A stretch of 8,963 bases of DNA from Candidatus Falkowiibacteriota bacterium (GTDB lineage: Bacteria > Patescibacteriota > Patescibacteriia > Patescibacteriales > UBA12075), in the NCBI GenBank assembly GCA_003647675.1, contig QMNH01000031.1:1-8963 (forward strand), read 5' to 3'. This document shows positions 1 to 6,648 of the stretch, in pieces (the stretch's first letter is position 1; every line of letters begins with the position of its first letter). Position numbers and translations under genes: made by a program. The notes beneath the pieces were generated by a model that was not told the origin of the DNA, searched no databases, and worked only from the letters and a program-made list of their open reading frames with translations.

Positions 1-3000
1 CGTAATAATTTTGATAGCCCAGATTTGAGTCGCTTGATGTGCCGTGTTTATCATCAGTTTCTATCGGACTGGAACCGTCATATTCTTTGTAATATATTAT
101 ATATTGGCTAAAATTAGATTCGGTAGTAGAAGCGCCGAAACCTAAAATAACCGCTGTCCCGGACGTGGCAAAAACAGACAAAGTTCCCGGAGGGCTGGGC
201 GCCGCGTTGTCAATAATTAAAGTAGATGTCGCCTCCGTAGAAGAAGCGGCGTCATCGTCATTAACCGTCAGCCTCAAACAATAAGTGCCGTCACCGCTCG
301 GTAAATCGGCTTTAGAGTCCCAGTCGAAAAGTACGGTATTGGAACCGGAAGCGGTTTCTATCCAGCCGCTGACATTACCAATTTGGTAAAAATTATCATT
401 CTCCACTTTAGGATCGCCGAAATCCGCGGTGGTATTGCCGTCGGTTTCGTCCAGGGTCGGATCATTAGAAGAGGAAAAAACACAGGATGAACCAAGCTCA
501 TACTCTACTATGGCCTTTACGTCATCATCGTCGGGGTCATCAACTTCAATGGAAACATCAACCACGCCGGTGCTGTCTCCTCTTTGTACCGCTGAATTAA
601 AACTGCCTGTGGGCGGGTCATTAGGAAAAGAATAGGTTACTTTTATATAAATCTGGTCAACATATAAAAAACGGCCTTGTCCGTTGTCTACGTTAAATCC
701 GTATACCTTAATATCTAAATTAATAATATCGTCCCATGTCCAATTTCCGGCTCCCGGGCCGTTTGAATCGTTAGTAATAGGATTATAACGCACAGTATCA
801 ACGTCAGCGGTTTGTCCGATAGTAGGTCCGGTAACTGTAGTAGTTGCTCCGTCTGTTGTGCCGTTAAATATTGGCACAAGATAGGCCGTAACATCATTTA
901 TGTCCTCCACATATCCCTCTATTCCGATTTCAACTGCTGTTATATCCCCCCCTAAATCAGTAGCGGTTGACGATGTCGCTAATAAATAATTTGCCCAATC
1001 ATTAACGCTTTTTTTCGGAATATCCCGGCTGGCATAAAAATTATTAGGCGCGTCCCAGGCATACGTCGAATCAGTCCATCCTACATGAGTACCGTCAGTG
1101 GAAGTGATAATATCAATAGCATCAGCCGCAATTTGCCATTGGCGTAACTCCGTAAAAAAAACTAAGTCACTACGATTTTCCTCAGAAAATCGTAGTGACT
1201 TAGTCTCTAGGGGCCCTAATAGATAAAATTCAGGAAAAATATCGGGCGCGTCAAAAACGTAACTAATCTCAACCTCATCTCCTGTCCTTAAGTTTAAGTT
1301 TTCCCAAATCAACTTCCTTTCATTGTCGTTTTCCTGAATTGAAAACTTCGAATTATTAATATAATCTTCTTTCACTGTTCCGGAAGCAATATCCATAACT
1401 CGAAATTCATCACTCGAAATTTGAAAATCCTTCGGTACATACTCCGTAATGCTCCCCGTAAAATCTTCGTTAACTTTTATCTTAAACTTCATCTCGTAAT
1501 CGGCTGGCGGAAATATTCTGGTTGGGCCGATTCGTTCAACCTCAAAGGGAACAGAATCTACAACCACCAGTTTATCGTAAATTTCTTTTACGCCATTTTT
1601 CGTAACCGCGATTATTTTTACTTTGTATTCGCCTATATCCGCCAAGCTATAATCGGCATAATAATCAGGCTCAGCTACAACACTGTCTCCCCGGCATTCG
1701 GTGTTGCGCGAAACAAGCCCGTTAATAGTAGTTAAATAAGCAATCCCTCCGTCTGGAGCCTCTATTTCAATATACAATTCTGCGTCACAAATTGTATGTC
1801 CGCCATCATCTAAAACTCCCAAGGAGAGAAAGGCGGTTTCATCCGGTAAATATACGGACTTATTTGAATTAAACGCCAGCACCCCCCAGCTAAACTCCCT
1901 GACTTCCTGATAAATACTTTCCTTATCTTCAATTTCTACTATTAAAAAAAATTTTCCCGGCTTAAAACTCCTTTTATTTTTAATGTTTATTTCAAATTTA
2001 CCTTCATTAATATAATTAATTTCGGGATTTAAATCTAGCTGTTTTTTGCCTAAATTGTCAAAAACCAAAGCGTTAATTTTTATATTTTTATATTCATCGC
2101 GAAATAAATTAATTAATCCTAAACCTATTCTTTTAAATAAAGATTTTTTTGTCTTTTTATATTGAAAATCAAGTCTTGGTTCTTTACCGGGCCCGAATTG
2201 CAGCTCGTCAGAAACTAAGTCTAATTTAATAATATCTTTTTCAAGTTTTGTCTCTTCGGTTGTCTCTTCTGGAATTTCCCCTATTTTTCCATGTACTTCC
2301 TCGTCGTTTAATATCCCGCCATCAGACTGTTCGTCATAATCTACTTCTAGCCAGAGCGCGTCCAAAAATATTTTTAAATCATAATCGTCCTTCTTGGCCG
2401 CCAAATCGTTATTAATATAATTTATCCTGATTTTTAAACTGTCTACATCTTCCCAGCTAATCTCACTCGGTAAAATAAATTTAAAATAATCTTTATTAAG
2501 CTGATTCGAAATTTTATTCTCCAGGCTTATTAACCCCAGGGTTTGCCAGGCTTCGTTAATACTGTAATCTATGCGTAAATTATCATTTTTAAATTCGCTT
2601 TGCGCGGCCAGTGATAATCTTAATTTAATACTGCCGATTCCGTTTTCTTTATACTCAAGCGGGACGGAAAAATCCGAAAATATCATGCTTTGTTTTATTG
2701 GCTTAATATTAATACTTTCATTATTTTCTTTAGAGGCAGTCGCGTCATTCTCTGCTCTGGCTAATTTTAAATTAAATATTCCTTCTGAAAAATTACTAAA
2801 TAATTTTTTAGTTCCTTTTATCGCTCTATTTATTAATGAAATTTCGTCTGAAAAATTTTCTGTTGGTTCTGTGTCTGTTTCAAAGTCGGGAGAATGTGCC
2901 TCGGACGGGAGTTCAATGTCATCTATTTCGGAGTCCATAGAATTTTTATTGCTGTCTTCGTGCTCGTTTTCAATATCTTCTGTTAAATCTTCCGGCTCAT

Positions 3001-3430
3001 TAGATTCGTTTTTCTCAAGAATACCGCTTTCTAAATCTTCCTCGCTACTGCTTTCTTCTGTTAAATCTATAATTTCATCTTCAGTAGTTTCTACTTCAAA
3101 ATCTTCTTCAAGACCTGGTTCTTCGGAAATATAAAAAGCTTCAGCAAAAGAAGATAATATATAAGCTGAATTTTCTTTATTAAATTCATCTAAATCCGCC
3201 TCAGCTGACAGGTTCTGATAAAACGTATAACTTACGTTTTCCCAAATATATTCACTATCTATATCCTGTTCTACGCTATAAGTACTGGGAAAAATATGTA
3301 TTAAGTTATTATAAGCTTTAACAAAAATAAAATGGCCGCTAGAATAACTAAAAACGGCCATTAATATTAATAATAAAAATACTAATCGAAAAATTATATT
3401 ACTATAAATTTTTGTTAGAATTTTCAGCAT
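1..3430 (-). CDS. Very large exported multidomain surface protein (3' end outside window)
   Basis: The frame is open from ATG at 3430 to the window edge, giving about 1143 visible codons with no stop; the C-terminus is missing. Residues 11-29 form a hydrophobic export segment, with a possible signal peptidase site after VKA (residue 39). Residues about 100-197 are a Glu/Asp/Ser-rich linker. Residues about 240-370 look like an all-beta module ending LDALWLEVDY. Residues about 510-740 hold Ig-like modules with two well-spaced Cys and the stretch PFEVERIGPTRIFPP, ending at LLGP (737-740). RQWQIAADA (763-771) starts a further beta module to about 934. An Ig/PKD-like domain with DDPDDDD follows, then a fibronectin-III-like start (about 1065 on). 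The architecture resembles large CPR cell-surface proteins known from memory; function is unassigned, and adhesion or envelope attachment is an inference. The start is supported by the export segment and a weak AGG seven bases upstream. It follows the major pilin gene but has its own promoter. Confidence 0.85.
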   Translation of the reverse strand, partial: MLKILTKIYSNIIFRLVFLLLILMAVFSYSSGHFIFVKAYNNLIHIFPSTYSVEQDIDSEYIWENVSYTFYQNLSAEADLDEFNKENSAYILSSFAEAFYISEEPGLEEDFEVETTEDEIIDLTEESSSEEDLESGILEKNESNEPEDLTEDIENEHEDSNKNSMDSEIDDIELPSEAHSPDFETDTEPTENFSDEISLINRAIKGTKKLFSNFSEGIFNLKLARAENDATASKENNESINIKPIKQSMIFSDFSVPLEYKENGIGSIKLRLSLAAQSEFKNDNLRIDYSINEAWQTLGLISLENKISNQLNKDYFKFILPSEISWEDVDSLKIRINYINNDLAAKKDDYDLKIFLDALWLEVDYDEQSDGGILNDEEVHGKIGEIPEETTEETKLEKDIIKLDLVSDELQFGPGKEPRLDFQYKKTKKSLFKRIGLGLINLFRDEYKNIKINALVFDNLGKKQLDLNPEINYINEGKFEINIKNKRSFKPGKFFLIVEIEDKESIYQEVREFSWGVLAFNSNKSVYLPDETAFLSLGVLDDGGHTICDAELYIEIEAPDGGIAYLTTINGLVSRNTECRGDSVVAEPDYYADYSLADIGEYKVKIIAVTKNGVKEIYDKLVVVDSVPFEVERIGPTRIFPPADYEMKFKIKVNEDFTGSITEYVPKDFQISSDEFRVMDIASGTVKEDYINNSKFSIQENDNERKLIWENLNLRTGDEVEISYVFDAPDIFPEFYLLGPLETKSLRFSEENRSDLVFFTELRQWQIAADAIDIITSTDGTHVGWTDSTYAWDAPNNFYASRDIPKKSVNDWANYLLATSSTATDLGGDITAVEIGIEGYVEDINDVTAYLVPIFNGTTDGATTTVTGPTIGQTADVDTVRYNPITNDSNGPGAGNWTWDDIINLDIKVYGFNVDNGQGRFLYVDQIYIKVTYSFPNDPPTGSFNSAVQRGDSTGVVDVSIEVDDPDDDDVKAIVEYELGSSCVFSSSNDPTLDETDGNTTADFGDPKVENDNFYQIGNVSGWIETASGSNTVLFDWDSKADLPSGDGTYCLRLTVNDDDAASSTEATSTLIIDNAAPSPPGTLSVFATSGTAVILGFGASTTESNFSQYIIYYKEYDGSSPIETDDKHGTSSDSNLGYQNYY
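1154..1204 (-). repeat. Perfect 20-bp hairpin with T8 tract inside the surface-protein ORF
   Basis: Bases 1161-1180 are the exact reverse complement of 1185-1204, with a 4-base loop (1181-1184). On the coding (minus) strand the stem is followed at once by eight T (1161-1154), the layout of an intrinsic terminator, although the stem is only about one-third GC. The frame stays open: the hairpin encodes residues 743-757 (TKSLRFSEENRSDLV), sitting between LLGP and RQWQIA. It could be an inserted palindromic element kept in frame, or an attenuating RNA structure. The inverted repeat itself is certain; its role is not. Confidence 0.85.
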
Positions 3431-3533
3431 GGGGATGCCTAAAATTTTCTTAAATTAAAAATCTAATAACTGTTTCTAAAAACACTTAAAATCAAAATCA
3501 ACACAAAAAATTCTTAAATTACTACAAAAACTA

Positions 3534-3561
3534 CGAAATCCAATTTCGCTTGTTTAAACAA
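3534..3561 (-). promoter_or_regulatory. Two adjacent dyads in the surface-protein leader
   Basis: CGAAAT at 3534-3539 is complementary to ATTTCG at 3543-3548 with a 3-base gap. Directly beside it, ttgtttaaacaa at 3550-3561 is a perfect 12-bp palindrome. Both lie in the predicted leader between promoter and ATG. They could be an operator or RNA hairpins, but short palindromes arise easily in AT-rich DNA, so the assignment is tentative. Confidence 0.3.
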
Positions 3562-3601
3562 TAATTAAGGAATAATTTTTGTGTGAATATATTTATTTTA
3601 T

Positions 3602-3638
3602 TATCTATATTATAACATATTAAGCTGTAAAAAAACAA
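3602..3638 (-). promoter_or_regulatory. Extended -10 promoter for the surface-protein gene
   Basis: On the minus strand TATAAT occupies 3614-3609, preceded by TGT, which gives a perfect extended -10 (TGTTATAAT). TTGTTT at 3638-3633 is a possible -35 with an 18-base spacer, and a T7 tract covers 3635-3629. The predicted start near 3602 leaves a leader of about 170 bases. The core is almost identical to the promoter before the pilin gene (4465-4460), which supports both calls. Confidence 0.6.
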
Positions 3639-3722
3639 CAAATTTTAATTTTGGTTTTTCAGGTAATTTTAAGGCTATTTCCTGAAATCAAAATATTTTT
3701 TATTCATCATTTAAAAATTTTA

Positions 3723-3831
3723 AACTGTTTATTAAAATACTAAGGCGGCTGCCCCAGGGGAATCCGCTGTCCGCTCCGGCAGAATCTTTCGAAGAGGCTT
3801 CTCTTGGAACAAAATTTTTTTAACTGTTTAT
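3723..3831. repeat. GC-rich island flanked by 10-bp direct repeats; possible small inserted element
   Basis: The sequence aactgtttat occurs at 3723-3732 and again at 3822-3831. Between them, 3743-3810 is a markedly GC-rich block in otherwise very AT-rich intergenic DNA. It contains small dyads: AAGAG/CTCTT around an AAGC loop, and CTGCC/GGCAG. The minus strand is open for about 38 codons (…VPREASSKDSAGADSG…) but has no ATG start and sits just after a terminator, so I do not call it a gene. Direct repeats around compositionally foreign DNA suggest a target-site duplication, but no clear terminal inverted repeats are visible. A structured RNA or a dispersed genomic repeat is equally possible. 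Confidence 0.4.
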
Positions 3832-3837
3832 GGAAAT

Positions 3838-3869
3838 AAAAAAGCAGACGCTGTTAAGCATCTGCTTTT
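3838..3869 (-). terminator. Intrinsic terminator of the major pilin gene
   Basis: Arms 3869-3858 and 3851-3840 form a 12-bp stem around a TTAACA loop, and six T follow (3843-3838) on the minus strand. One pair is G·U on the minus-strand transcript but would be a C·A mismatch on the opposite strand, so the structure is better for minus-strand transcription. It begins 16 bases after the pilin stop codon. Confidence 0.85.
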
Positions 3870-3885
3870 CCTTTTATTTAAAAAG

Positions 3886-4431
3886 CTATCTGGAAACTTC
3901 GATAGGAGGAACACTGCTATTAGACCCTAACTCTTCGTGGCAGGAGCCGACGCTTAATTGTCCGCTGTCATACTTATAAAGATAATACCCGGTTTCTGAA
4001 TCCGATTTGCCCGTAGCGTTAGGGTCAATTGGTATAGCGGCCATATACCCCTCGCCAATTAAGCCCAATATATCAACGCATGCCGGCTGTAATGTTACTG
4101 ATGGATTTGCACAAGAATCATCACAGCCAGTAACGGCATCACCGATCTGATAATACGTATTATCTTCCATTGCCGTGATAGTAGTGATGTATGCCCCGCC
4201 GTTATCAACCTGGTCTAATTTAATCGCGCCTAACATCGAATTAACGTCCGCCCACCTCCTGGCGTTTCTTGAGTCTTGAAAACGGGCAAGCGGGTCAAGA
4301 GCCACGAAAACAATCGCGGCCAGTATAGCGATAACCGCTACGACGATTAAAAGTTCAATTAATGTAAAGCCCTTATTATTTCTAGAACCATTATTGGGGC
4401 TATACGGAAGGAAAATTTCTTTTTTAAACAT
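3886..4431 (-). CDS. Type IV major pilin (PilA/PulG-like prepilin)
   Basis: The 181-residue prepilin has a 21-residue leader ending KG, then the class III signature FTLIELLIVVAVIAILAAIVF, with Gly-1 (G21), Phe+1 and Glu+5 (E26). Prepilin peptidase should cut after G21 and methylate Phe22. The hydrophobic helix runs over residues 22-46 and continues into LDPLARFQDSRNARRWADV, a segment I recognise from CPR major pilins. Four cysteines (TGCDDSC, PAC, GSC) could form two disulfides in the globular domain. It is the probable fibre subunit because it is a single gene with its own extended -10 promoter and a strong terminator, apart from the minor-pilin cluster. No Shine-Dalgarno motif precedes the ATG. 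It could instead be a T2SS-like pseudopilin; no secretin is in view to decide. Confidence 0.88.
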   Translation of the reverse strand: MFKKEIFLPYSPNNGSRNNKGFTLIELLIVVAVIAILAAIVFVALDPLARFQDSRNARRWADVNSMLGAIKLDQVDNGGAYITTITAMEDNTYYQIGDAVTGCDDSCANPSVTLQPACVDILGLIGEGYMAAIPIDPNATGKSDSETGYYLYKYDSGQLSVGSCHEELGSNSSVPPIEVSR

Positions 4432-4452
4432 AAATTTTATTTTATTAAATTA

Positions 4453-4483
4453 TATCAATATTATAACATTAATCCTAAAAAAA
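4453..4483 (-). promoter_or_regulatory. Extended -10 promoter for the major pilin gene
   Basis: The minus strand reads TGTTATAAT with TATAAT at 4465-4460; a T7 tract (4483-4477) takes the place of a recognisable -35. The predicted start near 4453 gives a leader of about 20 bases before the ATG at 4431. The stretch ATGTTATAATATTGATA matches the surface-protein promoter at 16 of 17 positions. Confidence 0.65.
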
Positions 4484-4503
4484 GAAAAATTAATACGTTT
4501 ATA

Positions 4504-4524
4504 AAACAATTGCCTAACGCAATT
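4504..4524 (-). terminator. Weak intrinsic terminator after the pilM-like gene
   Basis: On the minus strand, six bases after the TGA stop codon, AATTGC (4524-4519) pairs with GCAATT (4513-4508) around a 5-base loop, followed by GTTTTAT. The stem is short and only one-third GC, so termination may be partial. The separate pilin promoter just downstream makes a transcript boundary here plausible. Confidence 0.4.
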
Positions 4525-4529
4525 TTGTA

Positions 4530-6104
4530 TCAATAATTTTTTCCCATTATGACTATTATGTCTTCTGCCTGATCTGCCACTTCCCGCATTTCTATTTCAA
4601 TTGTGAATAATTTATTTATTTGGCTGGCAATATTTAAAAACGATTTTTTATATTTTATCGTAGTTGTACTATAATTAAAATTTTCAGCATTTCCGACTGT
4701 GGAAGTAGCTATGCCGGCCTGGTTGATTATTTGGGCGGCATTACCGGCAACGCCGGCGCGGCCGCTGCCGTTTAATACTGTTAAATTTATTTTCTTTACT
4801 GGCTCCTGTATTTCTTCTTCGGTGCTGACAGCCGATTCAATATTATTGGGAGTGCTGCTGGCCGGAGCTAATGGCTTTTCGTTATTTATTTGAGCGGTAA
4901 TAAGAGCGCTTTTATTGTCTAAATTCCTTTGTCTAAAATATTTACCAATAATCGGCCAAAGAAAAAACAAAAACATCGCTATTAATATTACGCCGGAGCC
5001 AATTATTATAATTTTTTTAAAAGCTGAACTTTTTAATAAAGCACTTTTGCGAATTTTCTTATTTACTTCAATAAATGGATCCGTTTTTGACCAATTATCA
5101 TAAAGCCCCCTTACGGCCAGGCCAATAGCCTCTATATATACAAATGCTTCTTCTTTCACGTATAGGGCTTTCCCAAGTTTTAGCTCGAGATTAAAATCCT
5201 GGGAATTTAAAAATTCTATTAAACCTTTAATCTTACTTGAGCCGCCGACAAAAATTATCTCCTCAACCCGGTCATTGTATTTTTCGTTATAATAGCCAAT
5301 ATTACGCTTAATTTCCTCGGATAAATGTTTAAACGCTGTTGCCAGAATTTTCCCCCCTTTCCCTTTCGAATCTATACCTTTTTCCGTTTTTATTATATCT
5401 GCCTTTTTAATATCAATTTTAAGTCCGTCTGCGATTTTTTTATTAAAATAATCCCCGCCATACTGCACCTCATAAGAATATGTCATTCCTAAAGAAGAAA
5501 AAAACGAAATGTTGGTTGTCCTCGCGCCGATATCTACTAAAACGGTTGTTTTTTCGGGAAGTTCTTTGTTGATCCCCCGAAAAATAGCCAAGGGTTCAAT
5601 ATCAAACAAATTAATATCCAGCTTTATTTTTCTAAAAAAATTTTTCCATTCCCAAACCGCCTTTTCTTCCGCGGCGGCTAATAATATTTTTGATTCTGTC
5701 CGGCTGTTTTTTCTGTCAGGCTCTAAAATTCTATACGAATAGATTAATCTTTTGCTGTCTATAGGAATAATGGATTCTAGCTCTTTATTAATTAAAATTC
5801 GAATATTTTCACTGTTCTCTAAATTTATATCCAAACAAAGAATATATACCAAACTATCAGGCAAGCCGAAAACTACATTTTCCGGATTAATTGGCTTAGG
5901 GGAAGCGGAGCCAAAAACTTGCTTTAAGGCATTTGCCAGTTTTACCGGATTTTTTATTCGCCCATTTATAACTATTCCCGGCTCTAAAATTACCCGGCCG
6001 CGGGAAACAACTTCCGCCTTACCACGCGCCGTGGCCATCTCCACGGCCTCAATCGTAGTGTCCGATATATCAAGCCCGACTGATTTTTTTTTATCTAAAA
6101 ACAT
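4530..6104 (-). CDS. pilM: PilM-like actin-fold ATPase with membrane helix and C-terminal LytR_C domain
   Basis: The protein has 524 residues, against roughly 350 for ordinary PilM. Residues 8-345 match the PilM/FtsA actin-like ATPase fold: VGLDISDTTIEAVEM (9-23, phosphate 1), VLVDIGARTTNISFF (188-202, phosphate 2) and EEIIFVGGSSKIKG (281-294, adenosine motif). A single membrane helix follows (about 364-387), then a low-complexity linker to about 435. Residues 439-524 match the LytR_C domain: LTVLNGSGRAGVAGNAA, GNA at 471-473, and IIVIMGKN at the end. PilM normally forms a cytoplasmic ring that binds the PilN N-terminus; here the ATPase domain appears tethered in cis with LytR_C outside the membrane. 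No pilN or pilO follows. It sits between the minor prepilins and the major pilin. No Shine-Dalgarno motif was found; the start is set by the conserved VGLDIS near the N-terminus. Confidence 0.87.
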   Translation of the reverse strand: MFLDKKKSVGLDISDTTIEAVEMATARGKAEVVSRGRVILEPGIVINGRIKNPVKLANALKQVFGSASPKPINPENVVFGLPDSLVYILCLDINLENSENIRILINKELESIIPIDSKRLIYSYRILEPDRKNSRTESKILLAAAEEKAVWEWKNFFRKIKLDINLFDIEPLAIFRGINKELPEKTTVLVDIGARTTNISFFSSLGMTYSYEVQYGGDYFNKKIADGLKIDIKKADIIKTEKGIDSKGKGGKILATAFKHLSEEIKRNIGYYNEKYNDRVEEIIFVGGSSKIKGLIEFLNSQDFNLELKLGKALYVKEEAFVYIEAIGLAVRGLYDNWSKTDPFIEVNKKIRKSALLKSSAFKKIIIIGSGVILIAMFLFFLWPIIGKYFRQRNLDNKSALITAQINNEKPLAPASSTPNNIESAVSTEEEIQEPVKKINLTVLNGSGRAGVAGNAAQIINQAGIATSTVGNAENFNYSTTTIKYKKSFLNIASQINKLFTIEIEMREVADQAEDIIVIMGKNY

Positions 6105-6141
6105 AGATTAATATTTATGCGCCTAAAATGAATTTGCTGTA

Positions 6142-6203
6142 TATAATTCAAATCTATCTACGCTTCGCGAGACCTGGCGAAGCGTAAAAGGATTTGAATT
6201 ATA
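6142..6203. repeat. Nested intergenic palindrome upstream of the pilM-like gene
   Basis: Outer arms tataattcaaatc (6142-6154) and gatttgaattata (6191-6203) are perfectly complementary over 13 bp. Inside, acgcttcgc (6160-6168) pairs perfectly with gcgaagcgt (6177-6185) around an 8-base loop. The two stems are separated by a symmetric 5x5 internal loop. An 11-base piece of the outer arm (atttgaattat) recurs directly at 6218-6228, over the stop of the upstream prepilin gene. No T tract follows on the minus strand, so it is not a canonical terminator. It may be a dispersed palindromic repeat or an mRNA-processing structure within the operon. Confidence 0.75.
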
Positions 6204-6227
6204 CTTTTATTTGAAGAATTTGAATTA

Positions 6228-6629
6228 TTAATTGCTTACTTCCTGCCAATTATTAATAATTATCCGGTTCTCTTCCAATTCTGCTTCAACTTCCAATTTT
6301 TTAAAATAATCTCCAACCTGGCTATTTATTGTTATTGTTCTTTGGCTGCCGTTTGCCTCGGTATTAATTATACAATATCCTCCTCCATATGTTAATTCTA
6401 AATCAGCAGCTATGTAGCTTGTGTCAAGTTGTATTCGGCGCAAGGTCTCTTCCGCGCAACCCTCAGCTAAGGACAAAGCTTTTTCTCCTTGGTCTTTGTT
6501 AAAGGAAATATCTATCTCATTAATACCGGAAAGCGAAGCGCTTTTGGCAAGCACTAGGGCTGTGGCGCCAATAACTACAACAATAATTATCGCGGCCATT
6601 CCAGATTGTGATTTTACTATATTTTTCAT
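6228..6629 (-). CDS. PilX/GspK-like minor prepilin lacking Glu+5
   Basis: This 133-residue protein has a 10-residue leader (MKNIVKSQSG) and then MAAIIIVVVIGATALVLAKSA, a hydrophobic helix of prepilin type. Gly-1 is present, but position +5 is Ile15 rather than Glu. Loss of Glu+5 is typical of GspK and some PilX_N proteins, which sit at the very tip of the initiating complex. KALSLAEGCAEETLRRIQ after the helix matches the usual PilX pattern of a coiled segment with a conserved Ala/Glu-rich stretch. Two cysteines (C58, C87) could pair. The start is 19 bases after the PilW-like stop, with a weak AAGG close to the ATG, so translation in the same operon is likely. GspK proteins are usually much longer, so PilX is the closer label. 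Confidence 0.75.
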   Translation of the reverse strand: MKNIVKSQSGMAAIIIVVVIGATALVLAKSASLSGINEIDISFNKDQGEKALSLAEGCAEETLRRIQLDTSYIAADLELTYGGGYCIINTEANGSQRTITINSQVGDYFKKLEVEAELEENRIIINNWQEVSN

Positions 6630-6648
6630 AAAGCCTTTGATTAATTTT

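Larger units (their letters stand above)
3431..3885. other. 455-bp gene-free region between major pilin and surface-protein genes
   Basis: No convincing coding sequence was found on either strand. In transcription order the region holds the pilin terminator (3869-3838), a GC-rich island flanked by 10-bp direct repeats (3831-3723), an AT-rich stretch with a weak imperfect dyad (about 3652-3692), an extended -10 promoter (3638-3609), and a leader of roughly 170 bases with two adjacent small dyads (3561-3534) before the ATG at 3430. The remainder is plain AT-rich sequence. Confidence 0.7.

Noticed and set aside
2571..3134. Ser-rich plus-strand open frame of 187 codons
   Set aside because: It is the antisense of the acidic Glu/Asp/Ser linker of the minus-strand surface protein; its Ser-rich composition is explained by reading those codons backwards, and it has no recognisable domain.
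3652..3692. Imperfect inverted repeat around tcagg…cctga
   Set aside because: The loop is about 15 bases, the outer arms need gaps to align, and no T tract suggests termination; it could be chance in AT-rich DNA.
3718..3838. Minus-strand open frame of about 38 codons across the GC-rich island
   Set aside because: It has no ATG start, begins just after a strong terminator, and has no ribosome site. The DNA element is reported instead.
4467..4532. Possible readthrough of the pilM TGA (as Gly or Trp) into a hydrophobic tail
   Set aside because: The downstream codons reach a stop soon, overlap a terminator-like hairpin and the pilin promoter, and no in-frame TGA occurs in the other genes, so a recoded TGA is unlikely.
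5752..6111. Plus-strand open frame of 119 codons opposite the pilM N-terminus
   Set aside because: It is a shadow of the clearly recognisable PilM ATPase domain on the minus strand.
6105..6160. Promoter directly upstream of the pilM-like gene
   Set aside because: TTGAAT and TATATA-like strings occur, but none has acceptable spacing; unlike the two extended -10 promoters downstream, nothing distinguishes it from background.
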